Both the position numbers and the translations under genes were made by a program. The notes under the pieces are model-generated. The model was not told where the DNA came from. It worked only from the letters and a program-made list of their open reading frames with translations, and searched no databases. A DNA stretch of 64,000 bases from NCBI RefSeq assembly GCF_008245005.1, contig NZ_CP043427.1, forward strand, positions 310,001 to 374,000, in the 5' to 3' direction. Each line of letters starts with the position of its first letter. The first letter of the stretch is position 1. Source of the stretch: Campylobacter sputorum subsp. sputorum. Its GTDB lineage: Bacteria; Campylobacterota; Campylobacteria; Campylobacterales; Campylobacteraceae. Positions 17,804 through 27,840 of this stretch are shown piece after piece.

Positions 17804-18617
17804 ACTTGCTAAGAGTTGTGGTTTTTGTTTTGGAGTAAAAAGAGCTATAAAATTAGCAGAAAATGCACCAAATTCAGCAACTATAGGCGAGCTTATACAC
17901 AACAAAGAAGAGATAAATAGACTTAAAGATAATTTTGGCGTAAAAACTCTTAATAGTATTGATGAATTAAGCTGTGAGAAAAAGGCGATTATAAGAACAC
18001 ATGGTATAACAAAAGATGATTTAAGTATATTAAAGCAAAAAAACATAGACATCATTGACGCTACTTGCCCATATGTTACAAAGCCACAAAAAATAGTAGA
18101 GAAAATGAGCGATGAAGGTTATGATATAGTTATTTTTGGAGACGGCAATCATCCAGAAGTAAAAGGTGTAAAATCATACGCTAAAGGCAATGTTTATGTT
18201 GTATTAAGCATAGATGAAATAAAACAAATATCGCTTAGAAATAAAGTAGCCGTAATTTCACAAACAACTAAAAAAATAGAACATTTTAAAGAAATTGTAA
18301 ATGTTATAATGGAAAAATCAAAAGAAGTTCGTGTTTTTAATACAATTTGTAATGCAACTCTTTTAAATCAAGAAGCAGTAGAAGAACTCGCTAAAAAAGC
18401 CGATGTTATGGTAATAATTGGCGGTAAAAACTCTTCAAATACTAAACAGTTATTCATAATTTCTAAACAATTTTGCGAAGATAGTTATCTTATAGAAAAT
18501 GAATTAGAATTGAATAAAGATTGGTTTATAAATAAAAATATATGTGGCGTTAGTGCCGGTGCTAGCACTCCTGATTGGATAATACAAAATATTATAAGAA
18601 ATTTAGAAAAGTTTTAA
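17793..18617 (+). CDS. ispH: 4-Hydroxy-3-methylbut-2-enyl diphosphate reductase
   Basis: 274 residues. The last MEP-pathway enzyme, which makes IPP and DMAPP using a [4Fe-4S] cluster. Cluster cysteines are in CGFCFGV (Cys12), DATCPYV and NTICNAT, and the active-site segments HGITKD and GNHPEVKG are present. I place the start at TTG 17793, which gives the family-typical MKIELAKSCGFCFG and has GGAG at 17783-17786 in front. An upstream TTG at 17781 would add four atypical residues and has no ribosome-binding site. Confidence 0.95.
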   Translation: MKIELAKSCGFCFGVKRAIKLAENAPNSATIGELIHNKEEINRLKDNFGVKTLNSIDELSCEKKAIIRTHGITKDDLSILKQKNIDIIDATCPYVTKPQKIVEKMSDEGYDIVIFGDGNHPEVKGVKSYAKGNVYVVLSIDEIKQISLRNKVAVISQTTKKIEHFKEIVNVIMEKSKEVRVFNTICNATLLNQEAVEELAKKADVMVIIGGKNSSNTKQLFIISKQFCEDSYLIENELELNKDWFINKNICGVSAGASTPDWIIQNIIRNLEKF

Positions 18618-18680
18618 ATTTTAAAAAATTTGGCATTAAATTTAAGTTAATAATTAATATGAAAATAAGTTATTTTTAAG

Positions 18681-18686
18681 TATAAT
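18681..18686 (+). promoter_or_regulatory. Sigma70-type -10 for rpsA
   Basis: TATAAT lies 50 bases before the rpsA start chosen at 18731. It would start the transcript near 18693, leaving an in-frame ATG at 18704 almost at the 5' end and favouring the downstream start. Confidence 0.6.
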
Positions 18687-18730
18687 CATGAGTATTTCAA
18701 AATATGCAAAAATTACAAAAAAGGACGACG

Positions 18731-20398
18731 ATGGCTGAGGTGAACGATAAAGTTCAAAACGATATTTTTGAGGATGATGATTTAGATTTTGCTACGATGT
18801 TAGAAGAATCTTTTAAACAATCAAACGATACTGTATGTAACGGTGTTGTAGTTGCTATAAAAGGCGATGAGATTTTTTTAAATATAGGTAAAAAATCTGA
18901 GGGTATTTTAAATTCTAGTGAGTTAAAAAACGATAATGATAAGCTAGATATAAAAGAAGGCGACGAGATAAAAGTAGTCATAACAGGATATAGAGGTGGA
19001 AAGCCGATAGTTTCTCACAAAAAAGCTATTCGAAAAGAAAAAATAAAAGATTTTATAGATAGTTATGATGAAAATGCTGAAAATATAGTAGATGTAAAAA
19101 TTATATCTAAAAATAAGGGCGGATTTGTCGCTCAAAATAAAGATGGAGTTGAGTTTTTCTTGCCTAGATCGCAAAGTGGTTTTAGAGATGGAAATGTGCT
19201 TGGTAAAACATTTGCAGCAAAAGTGATAAAAGTAAATCCACAAGAGCAAAGCATTGTTATATCAAGACGCAAGATTATGGAAGAAGACAAAAAAAAGAAA
19301 AAAGAGATAATAAATTCTATCTTACAAAATGATGATGTTTTAGAAGGAGTTGTTAAAAAAATTACAACTTATGGAATGTTTGTAGATGTTGGTGGAGTTG
19401 ATGGACTTGTTCATTATAGTGAAATAAGTTACAAAGGTCCAGTTAATCCTAAAACTTTATATAAAGAAGGAGATAAGGTTTTAGTAAAAGTTACAAAATA
19501 CGATAATGAGAAACATCACCTTTCTTTATCTATAAAAGCCGCTATGCCAGATCCTTGGGATGAGATAGAAGATAGTCTTGATGTCGGTGATACTATAAAA
19601 GTTCTAGTTAGCAATATAGAGCCATATGGTGCTTTTGTTGATCTTGGAAACGATATAGAAGGATTTTTGCATATAAGTGAAATTTCTTGGGATAAAAATA
19701 TAAAAAATCCAAAAGATTTCATAAGCGAGGGTCAAGAGGTAGATGTTGAAGTTATCGAAATAGATGCTAGCGATAGAAGGCTTAGAGTATCTTTGAAAAA
19801 TATGTTACCTAAACCATTTGATGAGTTTATGTCAAAATTTAAAGAAGGCGACATAGTAAAAGGAGAGATAACTACTATTACAAATTTTGGTGCTTTTATA
19901 AAAGTAGGCTCACTTGAAGGACTTTTGCATAACGAAGATGCATCTTGGGATAGAAACATAAAATGTAAAGATATGTTTAAAACCGGAGATGAATTAGAAG
20001 TAAAAATTATAAAAATAGATAAAGAAAATGAAAAAATATCTCTTTCTTTAAAAGATTTAACAAGTAGCCCGGTTTGTGAATATGCAAAACAACACAATGT
20101 TGGAGATGTTGTTACTGGAACCATAAGAGATATTAAGGATTTTGGAATATTTGTAAAATTACAAGACGATGTTGAAGCTCTTATAAGAAATGAAGATATA
20201 GGTTCTAGTGTTGATGTTTCTACTCTAAAAGTTGGCGATACTATAGAATCTGTAATAGCTTTTATAGATGATAAAAAAAATAGAATTAGGCTTAGCATAA
20301 AGCGTCTTTCTAAACAAAAAGAAAGAGAAGTTTTAAAAGAAATAAATGATAATGATAGTTTTAATTTAGGCGATATCATAAAAGATCAACTATCTTAA
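18731..20398 (+). CDS. rpsA: 30S ribosomal protein S1
   Basis: 555 residues. Binds mRNA and helps initiation on the 30S subunit. Six S1/OB repeats are visible from their GxFV/GLLH or GFLHISEISW signatures; three full copies lie in the middle (YGMFVDVGG, YGAFVDLGN, FGAFIKVGS) and the outer ones are more divergent. The start at 18731 is preceded by AAGGACGACG; an in-frame ATG at 18704 lacks a site and sits next to the promoter. The MAEVN start resembles the C. jejuni S1 N-terminus. Confidence 0.96.
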   Translation: MAEVNDKVQNDIFEDDDLDFATMLEESFKQSNDTVCNGVVVAIKGDEIFLNIGKKSEGILNSSELKNDNDKLDIKEGDEIKVVITGYRGGKPIVSHKKAIRKEKIKDFIDSYDENAENIVDVKIISKNKGGFVAQNKDGVEFFLPRSQSGFRDGNVLGKTFAAKVIKVNPQEQSIVISRRKIMEEDKKKKKEIINSILQNDDVLEGVVKKITTYGMFVDVGGVDGLVHYSEISYKGPVNPKTLYKEGDKVLVKVTKYDNEKHHLSLSIKAAMPDPWDEIEDSLDVGDTIKVLVSNIEPYGAFVDLGNDIEGFLHISEISWDKNIKNPKDFISEGQEVDVEVIEIDASDRRLRVSLKNMLPKPFDEFMSKFKEGDIVKGEITTITNFGAFIKVGSLEGLLHNEDASWDRNIKCKDMFKTGDELEVKIIKIDKENEKISLSLKDLTSSPVCEYAKQHNVGDVVTGTIRDIKDFGIFVKLQDDVEALIRNEDIGSSVDVSTLKVGDTIESVIAFIDDKKNRIRLSIKRLSKQKEREVLKEINDNDSFNLGDIIKDQLS

Positions 20399-20407
20399 TA
20401 TATTATT

Positions 20408-20887
20408 ATGAAAAAAAGACTATTAACATTTGGCACTATATCATTTTTAGCTATTTTGTTACTAGTTTTTGGTTTTTATCTGTGGAGTTATGCAAATACA
20501 AGTCTTTTTGTGGAAAATAACTCCTCTGAACCATTAAATAAACAGATTTTTAAGCATAAAGAAAAAAAATATTTTTCGTGGATTGAAGAATTTGCGGTTA
20601 GAAAAAATAGTGATTATTCTCTTCCTGTAAATAAAATTTATATAAAAGTTGGTAGCCCAAAAAATTTAGGCAAGATTACTCAACTAATTATAGATAAGAA
20701 TAGTTTTTACTCTATGTTTTGTGTATCTCAAACTCTTAAGCATTTGGGTGTTGAGTTTAGCGTTATAAAAGATGAGACACAAAATTTAATCTACTTATAT
20801 ACCGGAGATAAAGAGTTATTGCAAAATATTGTATCTAGTTTAAAAACATACGATATAAATTCTAAAACAAAGGAAATTGTATTATGA
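20408..20887 (+). CDS. Conserved membrane-anchored periplasmic hypothetical protein
   Basis: 159 residues with one N-terminal membrane anchor (about 8-29), then a periplasmic domain. It lies between rpsA and serA, as the Cj0892c-type gene does in C. jejuni. The start is 10 bases after rpsA, and the stop overlaps serA by 4 bases. No known domain is recognisable. The conserved position suggests co-expression more than a shared function. Confidence 0.85.
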   Translation: MKKRLLTFGTISFLAILLLVFGFYLWSYANTSLFVENNSSEPLNKQIFKHKEKKYFSWIEEFAVRKNSDYSLPVNKIYIKVGSPKNLGKITQLIIDKNSFYSMFCVSQTLKHLGVEFSVIKDETQNLIYLYTGDKELLQNIVSSLKTYDINSKTKEIVL

Positions 20888-22464
20888 AAACAGTGGTTGT
20901 GTGTGACGCTATTCATCAAAAAGGTTTTGAGCTTCTAGAAAAAGAAGATGATATAAAAGTTATAGATGCTACAAATTTAGCAAAAGACGAACTTTTAAAA
21001 GTTATAGTTAATGCAGATGTTGCTATAACAAGAAGCCCAACTGAAATTGGTAGTAAATTTTTAGATGCTGGTAAAAATTTAACTGCGATAGTAAGAGCTG
21101 GAGTTGGTGTTGATAATGTTGATATAGAAAATGCTTCTAAAAAAGGTATCATCATAATGAATGTTCCAACAGCAAATACTATAGCAGCTGTTGAGATGAC
21201 TATGTGTCATATATTAAACTGTGCTAGAAAATTTATAAACTCAAGCAATGATCTTAAGATAAATAGAAACTGGAAACGCGAAAAATGGTATGGAGTAGAG
21301 CTTTTTGGAAAAACTCTTGGTATAATTGGATTTGGCAATATCGGATCAAGAGTAGCACAAAGAGCAATGGCTTTTGGTATGAATATTATTGCTTATGATC
21401 CATACATAGATCCTACAAAAGTTACAAGTATGGGCGGAGTTTATGCTGAAAATTTAGATGATATACTAAAAAATTCAGATTTTATAACTATACATACACC
21501 AAAAACGAATGAGACTATAGATATAATTTCGCAAAAAGATTTAGATAAATTAAAAGATGGAGTTAGATTAATTAATTGTGCTAGAGGCGGTCTTTATAAT
21601 GAGGCAATGCTTGTAAAAGGCTTAAAGAGTGGTAAAATAGCATCTCTTGGTATAGATGTGCTTGAAAAAGAACCAGCAACAAATCACGAATTATTGGAAT
21701 TTGAAAATGTTGGAGTAACGCCACATCTTGGGGCAAATACATATGAATCTCAAGAAAAAATTGCTATTGCAGCAGCAGAGCAGGCCATAAGTGCAATAAG
21801 AGGTATTAGTTATCCAAATGCACTGAATTTACCTATAAGAAAAGATAGTATTCCTGAATTTGTCGTGCCTTATATAGAACTTATTTCAAAAATGGCTTAT
21901 TTTGGTGCACAGATATCAAACGGATCTATAAGAGAGATTCATCTTAAAACAGAAGGTGATATTGGAAGTTATGCTGAGTCAATGTTGATTTTTGCTATAG
22001 TTGGTGCAATGAAACATATTTTAGGAGATCATATCAACTATGTAAATGCCAAATTTGTTGCAGAAGAAAAAGATATAAAAACATCTGTTGCGACTTTAGA
22101 AGAAAAAGATTATAGAAATAAAGCAACTATTTCTTTGATTACACAAAGTGGAATTACTGAAATTTCTGGAACGGTATTCTCACAAACAGAACAAAGAATT
22201 GTTAGCATTAATGGCTTTAAAACAGACTTTAAGCCAAAAGGCAAAATGATAGTATTTAAAAATAGAGATGTCCCTGGAGTTATCATGTCTGTGGCTTCTA
22301 TATTAAAAGATGCTAATATAAATATAGCGGATTTTAGACTTGGAAGAGGCGAAGAAGGATATGCTCTTGCTGTTATATTATTGGATGAAAATATAAGCAA
22401 AGATATTATCGCTAAAATAAGCAATTTATCAAATTGTGTTTGGGCACATTATGCTGTTTTATAA
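20884..22464 (+). CDS. serA: D-3-phosphoglycerate dehydrogenase
   Basis: 526 residues, the long SerA form. First step of serine synthesis: 3-phosphoglycerate to 3-phosphohydroxypyruvate with NAD. The NAD-binding Rossmann motif GIIGFGNIGSRVA is near 146-158. Catalytic Arg and Glu are in NCARGGLYNE and the VLEKEPA region, with His in TPHLGANT. An intervening domain (about 310-450) precedes a C-terminal ACT domain (about 450-526), which binds serine in related enzymes. Confidence 0.97.
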   Translation: MKTVVVCDAIHQKGFELLEKEDDIKVIDATNLAKDELLKVIVNADVAITRSPTEIGSKFLDAGKNLTAIVRAGVGVDNVDIENASKKGIIIMNVPTANTIAAVEMTMCHILNCARKFINSSNDLKINRNWKREKWYGVELFGKTLGIIGFGNIGSRVAQRAMAFGMNIIAYDPYIDPTKVTSMGGVYAENLDDILKNSDFITIHTPKTNETIDIISQKDLDKLKDGVRLINCARGGLYNEAMLVKGLKSGKIASLGIDVLEKEPATNHELLEFENVGVTPHLGANTYESQEKIAIAAAEQAISAIRGISYPNALNLPIRKDSIPEFVVPYIELISKMAYFGAQISNGSIREIHLKTEGDIGSYAESMLIFAIVGAMKHILGDHINYVNAKFVAEEKDIKTSVATLEEKDYRNKATISLITQSGITEISGTVFSQTEQRIVSINGFKTDFKPKGKMIVFKNRDVPGVIMSVASILKDANINIADFRLGRGEEGYALAVILLDENISKDIIAKISNLSNCVWAHYAVL

Positions 22465-22487
22465 ATTTTAATTTAAGAAAAATACAG

Positions 22488-22493
22488 TATAAT
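22488..22493 (+). promoter_or_regulatory. Sigma70-type -10 for ffh
   Basis: TATAAT in CAGTATAATTAG, 48 bases before the GTG start of ffh and just after serA. It separates the ffh/rpsP block from the pheS-serA operon. Confidence 0.55.
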
Positions 22494-22540
22494 TAGAACT
22501 TTTATTAATTGTATATAAATTTTTTATTGAGGTAGGATTA

Positions 22541-23878
22541 GTGTTTGAGCAAATAAGTGATTCTTTTAAGGCAGCTGTTAATAAACTAAAGACCATCGAT
22601 GATGAAAAAGCACTCAAAAATGCGATGGAAACTCTTAAAAAAGCACTATTAAAAGCCGATGTTTATCATAAAGTTGTAAAAGATCTTTTATCTAATATAG
22701 AAAAAGACCTTAAAGGTAGAGGTATTGGTCAAAAACAGTTTTTAGATAGTATTAAAGAAAATTTGACTACTACATTGACAGCTCCTGGTAATCAAGGTTT
22801 TGTTTATGCATCAAATCCTCCAACAGTAGTTTTAATGACGGGACTTCAAGGTAGTGGAAAAACAACTACGACAGTTAAGCTTGCGAATTTTCTAAAACTA
22901 CGCAAAAAAAAGATTTTAGTTGCAGCATGTGACTTGCAAAGACTTGCCGCTGTTGAGCAGCTAAAACAGCTTTGTGCTGAAAATGAAATAGAGCTTTTTA
23001 ACTTAGATGGAGAAAATAATCCTATTAATGTAGCAAAAGAAGCTATAAAAAAAGCAAAAGATGGCTTGTACGATGTTTTGCTTGTTGATACTGCAGGACG
23101 CTTGGCTATAGATGAAGAGCTTATGAGTGAATTAAAAGATATAAAATCAACCATAAACCCAAATGAGATATTTTATGTTGCAGATTCTATGAGTGGTCAA
23201 GATGCAGTAAGATCAGCCAAGGGTTTTGATGAAATACTTGATTTAACTGGTGTTATACTTAGTAAATTTGATTCTGATTCTAAAGGCGGTGTTGCTATAG
23301 GTATAGCAAAACAGCTTGAAATTCCTTTAAGATTTGTTGGTATTGGAGAAAAAGTTGCAGATTTAGAAAGTTTTATCCCAGATAGAATAGTAAGTCGTAT
23401 TATGGGAGAGGGCGATTTGGCAACACTTGTGGAAAAAACAAGTGCTATAATAGACGAAAAAGAAGCAAAAAGATTAAATAAAAAAATAAAAAAAGGTCAA
23501 TTTAATTTCAATGATTTCATAGAGCAATTAGAAAGTGTTAAGAAGCTTGGAAATATGAAAAACCTTATAGGTATGATTCCTGGACTTTCAAATGTTGCTG
23601 GAAAATTAAAAGATATTGATTTGGAAGGATCTGATGAAATAAAACATATAAAAGCTATGATACAATCAATGACTCCAAAAGAGCGTGAAAATCCAGATCT
23701 TTTAAATAATTCTAGAAAGAGAAGACTCGCTAGTGGAGCCGGACTTTCTCAGATGGAAGTTAATAAATTTTTAAAACAATTTAGCAATGCGTCTAAAATA
23801 GCTAAAAAGCTATCAAATAAAAATAGTATGCGTGGTATTGAAAGTATGTTAGGCGGAGCTCAAAATTTCCCTAGATAA
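22541..23878 (+). CDS. ffh: Signal recognition particle protein Ffh
   Basis: 445 residues. SRP GTPase that targets nascent membrane proteins to FtsY and SecYEG. N-domain 1-85; G1 GLQGSGKTT near 104-112; DTAGR and SKFDSDSKGG follow; the M-domain ends with an RNA-binding RKRRLASGAG helix and a Met-poor tail. The start is GTG 22541 behind GAGGTAGGATTA. The family-typical FEQISDSF start supports this. Confidence 0.96.
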   Translation: MFEQISDSFKAAVNKLKTIDDEKALKNAMETLKKALLKADVYHKVVKDLLSNIEKDLKGRGIGQKQFLDSIKENLTTTLTAPGNQGFVYASNPPTVVLMTGLQGSGKTTTTVKLANFLKLRKKKILVAACDLQRLAAVEQLKQLCAENEIELFNLDGENNPINVAKEAIKKAKDGLYDVLLVDTAGRLAIDEELMSELKDIKSTINPNEIFYVADSMSGQDAVRSAKGFDEILDLTGVILSKFDSDSKGGVAIGIAKQLEIPLRFVGIGEKVADLESFIPDRIVSRIMGEGDLATLVEKTSAIIDEKEAKRLNKKIKKGQFNFNDFIEQLESVKKLGNMKNLIGMIPGLSNVAGKLKDIDLEGSDEIKHIKAMIQSMTPKERENPDLLNNSRKRRLASGAGLSQMEVNKFLKQFSNASKIAKKLSNKNSMRGIESMLGGAQNFPR

Positions 23879-23893
23879 TGGGAAGTTTTGAAA

Positions 23894-23933
23894 ATAAAGT
23901 TTAGTTATGGCAAAGGCTATACCTAAGCTTTAT
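23894..23933 (+). promoter_or_regulatory. Long hairpin in the rpsP leader
   Basis: An 11-bp outer stem (ATAAAGTTTAG with CTAAGCTTTAT, one G-U) and a 6-bp inner stem (TATGGC with GCTATA, one G-U) are separated by a small bulge and capped by an AAAG loop. It lies between ffh (ends 23878) and rpsP (ATG 23957). There is no clean T-run. It could be a processing site, weak terminator or S16 leader. Confidence 0.5.
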
Positions 23934-23956
23934 TTATAAATTTAAGGAGTAAAAAT

Positions 23957-24187
23957 ATGGCAACAGTTGTTAGATTAACAAGAGCTGGTCGCAAGAAAAG
24001 ACCTTTTTATCGTATAGTAGTTACCGATAGTAGAAAAAGAAGAGATAGTGGTTGGATAGAAAGTATCGGTTATTATAATCCAATGGTAGATCCAGAAGTA
24101 GTTAAATTTGATTCTCAAAGACTTGAGTATTGGAAGAGCGTTGGTGCTAAACTAAGTGATAGGGTGGCTAGAATAACTAGCAAATAA
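23957..24187 (+). CDS. rpsP: 30S ribosomal protein S16
   Basis: 76 residues with the standard S16 start ([19 protein letters not shown]) and [15 protein letters not shown]. First gene of the conserved rpsP-khpA-rimM-trmD-rplS block. ATG 23957 follows AAGGAGTAAAAAT. Confidence 0.97.
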   Translation: MATVVRLTRAGRKKRPFYRIVVTDSRKRRDSGWIESIGYYNPMVDPEVVKFDSQRLEYWKSVGAKLSDRVARITSK

Positions 24188-24189
24188 AA

Positions 24190-24432
24190 ATGGTAAAAAA
24201 TTTTTTATTAGAATATGCTAGATTGATAGCCGAATTTCCGGATCAAGTTGATATAAAAGAAGAGCAAATTGATGATAATTTTTGCGAACTTACTATTTTT
24301 GCAAACAAGTCTGATGCCGGAAAACTTATAGGTAAAGATGGCAGAATAATAAATGCTATTAAGGCTGTTATCATCGGATGTAAGGCAAAAAATTCTCTTT
24401 CTTATAGAGTTACGGTAAAATCTATTGAATAG
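24190..24432 (+). CDS. khpA: KH-domain RNA-binding protein KhpA
   Basis: 80 residues; a single type II KH domain with the GxxG loop in IGKDGRIINAIK. KhpA (YlqC) binds RNA, usually as a partner of KhpB/Jag, and affects cell size in Gram-positives. It sits two bases after rpsP, its normal place in this cluster, and overlaps rimM by 8 bases. Confidence 0.92.
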   Translation: MVKNFLLEYARLIAEFPDQVDIKEEQIDDNFCELTIFANKSDAGKLIGKDGRIINAIKAVIIGCKAKNSLSYRVTVKSIE

Positions 24433-24955
24433 TGAGTTTCTAGAAGTTGCTGTTGTTGGTAAGACTGTTGGGTTAAAAGGGCAATTAAAGTTAAATAATA
24501 AAAGTGATTTTATAAATCAGTTTAAAAAAGGTGCTGTCTTTTACGATAAAAATTCAAATGAATTTGAGGTTGAGAGTTTTGATAAAGCTAAACTTTTAAT
24601 CAAATTTACTGGTTATAACGATATAGATAGTGCAAAAATACTCACAAATAAGATTTTATATACCACAAAAGCAGATACTATTAAAAATTGTAAATTAAAA
24701 AAAGATGAATTTTTTTATTTTGATATCATTGGTTGCAAAATTGTAGAAAACAATCAAATTTTAGGTATAGTTGAGGATATAGAAGAATTTCCTATGAATC
24801 ATATGTTATTAATCAAAACATCTGATGAGCTTACACAAAAAAATATGCCAAAAAACTTTTATATACCTTATAATGATAGATATATAATAAGCGTCGATAT
24901 AAAAAATAAAACAATATTTTCAAAAGATAGTATAGACATACTTGAAAATTCATAA
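24425..24955 (+). CDS. rimM: Ribosome maturation factor RimM
   Basis: 176 residues. Binds S19 and assists 30S head assembly. The N-terminal barrel starts with [18 protein letters not shown], and a PRC-barrel follows ([14 protein letters not shown] and [11 protein letters not shown]). The start is TTG 24425, inside the khpA end. The stop shares the TAATG junction with trmD. Position and motifs agree. Confidence 0.93.
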   Translation: MNSEFLEVAVVGKTVGLKGQLKLNNKSDFINQFKKGAVFYDKNSNEFEVESFDKAKLLIKFTGYNDIDSAKILTNKILYTTKADTIKNCKLKKDEFFYFDIIGCKIVENNQILGIVEDIEEFPMNHMLLIKTSDELTQKNMPKNFYIPYNDRYIISVDIKNKTIFSKDSIDILENS

Positions 24956-25659
24956 TGAAATTTACCTTTGTTACACTTTTTAGAAATCTTGTAGAGCCTT
25001 ATTTTTGTGATTCTATATTAAAAAGAGCTACAGAAAAAAAGCTAATTGATATAAATTTTCTAAATCCAAGAGATTTTAGTAAAAACAGATATAAAAAAGT
25101 AGATGATTATATGATAGGTGGCGGTGCTGGGCTTTTGATGAGTGCCCAGCCACTTTATGAGTTATTGATGCATTTAAAAAAAATGGATAAAAATGTAAAA
25201 ATCATTTTTTCAACACCAGTTGGTAAAAAATTTACACAACAAGACGCAAAAAGACTATCAAATTTTTCTCATTTATGTTTTGTGTGTGGTAGATATGAAG
25301 GCATTGATGAAAGAATTTATGAACTTTTTGCTGATGAGTTGTTTTGTATAGGGGATTTTGTTTTAACTGGTGGAGAGCTTCCTGCACTTTGTATGTGTGA
25401 TGCTATAAGTAGAAACATTGGGGGTGTTTTGGGAAATAGTAATTCTTTAGTAGAAGAAAGCTTTGAAAACACTCTTTTGGAAGCTCCTTCTTTTACAAAG
25501 CCAGATAATTTTCAAAATTTAAAAGTAGTTTCAGAGTTTTTAAAGGGAAATCATAGTAAAATAAAAGCTTTGAAAGATAATATGGCGATTTGCAAAACTA
25601 GGTTCCATCGCCCAGATTTGTATATAAAATCAAAGTCGCTAAACAAAGGAATAAAATGA
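24955..25659 (+). CDS. trmD: tRNA (guanine37-N1)-methyltransferase
   Basis: 234 residues. SPOUT methyltransferase that makes m1G37 and prevents +1 frameshifting. The deep-knot SAM-binding motifs [11 protein letters not shown] and [13 protein letters not shown] are intact, as is [13 protein letters not shown]. It is coupled to rimM by TAATG and to rplS by ATGA. Confidence 0.97.
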   Translation: MKFTFVTLFRNLVEPYFCDSILKRATEKKLIDINFLNPRDFSKNRYKKVDDYMIGGGAGLLMSAQPLYELLMHLKKMDKNVKIIFSTPVGKKFTQQDAKRLSNFSHLCFVCGRYEGIDERIYELFADELFCIGDFVLTGGELPALCMCDAISRNIGGVLGNSNSLVEESFENTLLEAPSFTKPDNFQNLKVVSEFLKGNHSKIKALKDNMAICKTRFHRPDLYIKSKSLNKGIK

Positions 25660-26012
25660 AAAATAAATATATTGAGGCTTTTGAAAAAGCTCAAAAAGCC
25701 GATAAAGAAGTGCCTGAGTTTAGAGCAGGCGATACACTAAGAGTTGCTATTCGCATAAAAGAAGGTGAAAAAACTAGAGTTCAAAACTTCGAGGGTGTGT
25801 GTATAGTTAGAAGAGGAGAGTCTGTAAATCAAACATTTGTTATTCGTAAAATTGGAGCAAACGGTGTAGGCGTAGAGAGAATTTTCCCTATTTATAGCGA
25901 TAGTATAGAATCAATCACGGTTCTAAGAAGAGGTCGCGTTAGAAGAGCGAGACTATTTTATCTTCGCGAGCTTCGTGGTAAAGCTGCTAGAATTAAAGAA
26001 CTTAAAAAATAA
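25656..26012 (+). CDS. rplS: 50S ribosomal protein L19
   Basis: 118 residues. L19 lies at the 30S-50S interface. Characteristic segments are [41 protein letters not shown] and the C-terminal [20 protein letters not shown]. Last gene of the rpsP block. The following 245 bases hold only the gltX promoter and no gene. Confidence 0.97.
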   Translation: MKNKYIEAFEKAQKADKEVPEFRAGDTLRVAIRIKEGEKTRVQNFEGVCIVRRGESVNQTFVIRKIGANGVGVERIFPIYSDSIESITVLRRGRVRRARLFYLRELRGKAARIKELKK

Positions 26013-26226
26013 ATTCTCAAACTTTAGTATAAATTCAATTATGAATTTATACTATCTTTTAACTTTTATATTTAATATCAAATTTAAAAATTATTCAATA
26101 TTTTCTTTTTGCTTCTATATTTTAAAAAACATAAATAAAAATAAATTTAATACATTTTGAAAAATATTTTTATAGTTGTGATAATACAACAATACTCATA
26201 TTTTCTTTTTATAAAGAAAGTTTTAG

Positions 26227-26232
26227 TATAAT
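26227..26232 (+). promoter_or_regulatory. Sigma70-type -10 for gltX
   Basis: TATAAT 26 bases before the gltX ATG at 26258, after an A/T-rich intergenic stretch with periodic T-tracts, as usual in Campylobacter promoters. Confidence 0.6.
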
Positions 26233-26257
26233 CGTAAGAAAAAAATTAAGGATTAAA

Positions 26258-27550
26258 ATGTATCGTTTTGCGCCATCGCCAACTGGTGATATGCATATTG
26301 GAAATTTGCGTGCAGCTATATTTAACTATATTTGTTCACTGCAAGATAAAAGCGGTTTTATACTTCGTATAGAAGATACCGATAAAGAAAGAAACATTGA
26401 AGGCAAAGATGCTGAAATTTTAGAAATTTTAACAAAATTTGGCATAAAATGGGATACTCTTTATTATCAAAGTAAAAATCTTAAATTTCATAGAGAATTA
26501 GCGGCAAAACTTTTGATGGATAAAAAAGCATTTTTGTGTTTTTGTTCTGATGAAGATATCGCAAAGAAAAAAGAACTTGCAAAAGAGAAAAATATTGCTT
26601 ATAGATATGATGGAACTTGTGAAAAATTAAGCGACGAAGAGGTTTTGAATTGTGAAAAGCCATCTGTTATAAGGATGAAAAAACCTAATAAAACTATGAG
26701 TTTTATTGATGAAATAAAAGGCGAGATATCTTTTGAGCCAGAAAATATAGATAGCTTTGTTATTATGCGAACAGACAAAACTCCAACTTATAACTTTGCT
26801 TGTGCAGTTGATGATATGCTTGAGGGTGTGGATTTTGTTATAAGGGGCGAAGATCATATAAGCAATACACCAAAACAAGACTTAATACGAGAATATCTTG
26901 GTTATACTGGTAAATTTAGATATGCTCATCTCCCTATAATACTAAACGAACACGGCACGAAAATGAGCAAAAGAGAAAATAGCTCTTCTGTAAAATGGCT
27001 TTTAGAAACTGGTTATATGCCAGAAGCAATTGCAAATTATCTAATTATGCTAGGCAATAAAACTCCATACGAAATTTTTAGCATGAATGAAGCAGTGGAG
27101 TGGTTTGATATAAAAAAAGTATCAAAAAGCCCGGCTAAATTTGACATAGATAAACTTTCTCAAATAAATAGAGAACATATAAAAAGAGCAAGTGATGAAA
27201 GATTGGCACAACTTTTTGAAATGCCTATTAAATTTGCTTCACTTATTCGTTTTTATACACAAGAATCAAGTTTGATTGGTGAGATAAAAGATAAAATTTC
27301 ACATATTTATTCGCCTAAACACATACAAGGCGAGTATGAAAATGAGATGAAAATCTTAAAAGAGGCTATATTAAAATTAGATTATAAAGATAGTTTTGAT
27401 GAGTTTAAAAAAGCTCTTATGAGTGAAACTTCCCTAAAAGGTAAAAAGTTTTTTATGCCACTTAGACTTCTTATAACAGGCAAAGAACATGGACCTGAGT
27501 TAAGTGAGCTTTATGATTTTATAAAAAATGATATAAAGGAAATAATTTGA
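26258..27550 (+). CDS. gltX: Glutamyl-tRNA synthetase
   Basis: 430 residues, a short form. The class I HIGH-type motif is [10 protein letters not shown] (7-16), and KMSKRENSS lies near 237. Epsilonproteobacteria usually carry two GltX enzymes, one charging tRNA-Glu and one mischarging tRNA-Gln for GatCAB amidation; which paralogue this is cannot be read here. It is followed by yggT and slt, as I recall for C. jejuni. The stop overlaps the yggT TTG. Confidence 0.94.
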   Translation: MYRFAPSPTGDMHIGNLRAAIFNYICSLQDKSGFILRIEDTDKERNIEGKDAEILEILTKFGIKWDTLYYQSKNLKFHRELAAKLLMDKKAFLCFCSDEDIAKKKELAKEKNIAYRYDGTCEKLSDEEVLNCEKPSVIRMKKPNKTMSFIDEIKGEISFEPENIDSFVIMRTDKTPTYNFACAVDDMLEGVDFVIRGEDHISNTPKQDLIREYLGYTGKFRYAHLPIILNEHGTKMSKRENSSSVKWLLETGYMPEAIANYLIMLGNKTPYEIFSMNEAVEWFDIKKVSKSPAKFDIDKLSQINREHIKRASDERLAQLFEMPIKFASLIRFYTQESSLIGEIKDKISHIYSPKHIQGEYENEMKILKEAILKLDYKDSFDEFKKALMSETSLKGKKFFMPLRLLITGKEHGPELSELYDFIKNDIKEII

Positions 27551-27840
27551 TAGTAAGTAATCTTATATTTGCAATTGCGAGCATACTTCATTTTGTTTTA
27601 GTAGGATATATGTGGGTCATAATAATTGCGGCACTAATTTCTTGGGTTAGACCAGATCCATATAATAAATTAGTCCAAGCTTTATATAGACTTACAGAGC
27701 CTGTATATGCCAAGATTAGAAGCATTGTGCCAACAACATTTGGCGGTATTGACATCGCACCAGTTATTGTTATTCTTATAATACAATTTTTAGATCTTTT
27801 TGTAGTAAGGAGTTTATTTGGTTTTGCTGCTGCGATGTAG
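27547..27840 (+). CDS. YggT-family inner-membrane protein
   Basis: 97 residues with two hydrophobic segments and the YggT hallmark [22 protein letters not shown]. Family members are linked to osmotic tolerance and, in Gram-positives and plastids, to division or membrane organisation. It starts at TTG 27547 (TTGA overlap with gltX) and runs 23 bases into slt. Confidence 0.88.
   Translation: MIVSNLIFAIASILHFVLVGYMWVIIIAALISWVRPDPYNKLVQALYRLTEPVYAKIRSIVPTTFGGIDIAPVIVILIIQFLDLFVVRSLFGFAAAM

Noticed and set aside
18704-18730. Nine-codon upstream extension of rpsA
   Set aside because: Lies about 11 bases after the likely transcription start; AAGGACGACG serves ATG 18731.
19732-20379. 215-codon open frame antisense to rpsA
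   Set aside because: Ser/Phe/Leu-rich mirror of a well-supported S1 gene; no ribosome site or family.
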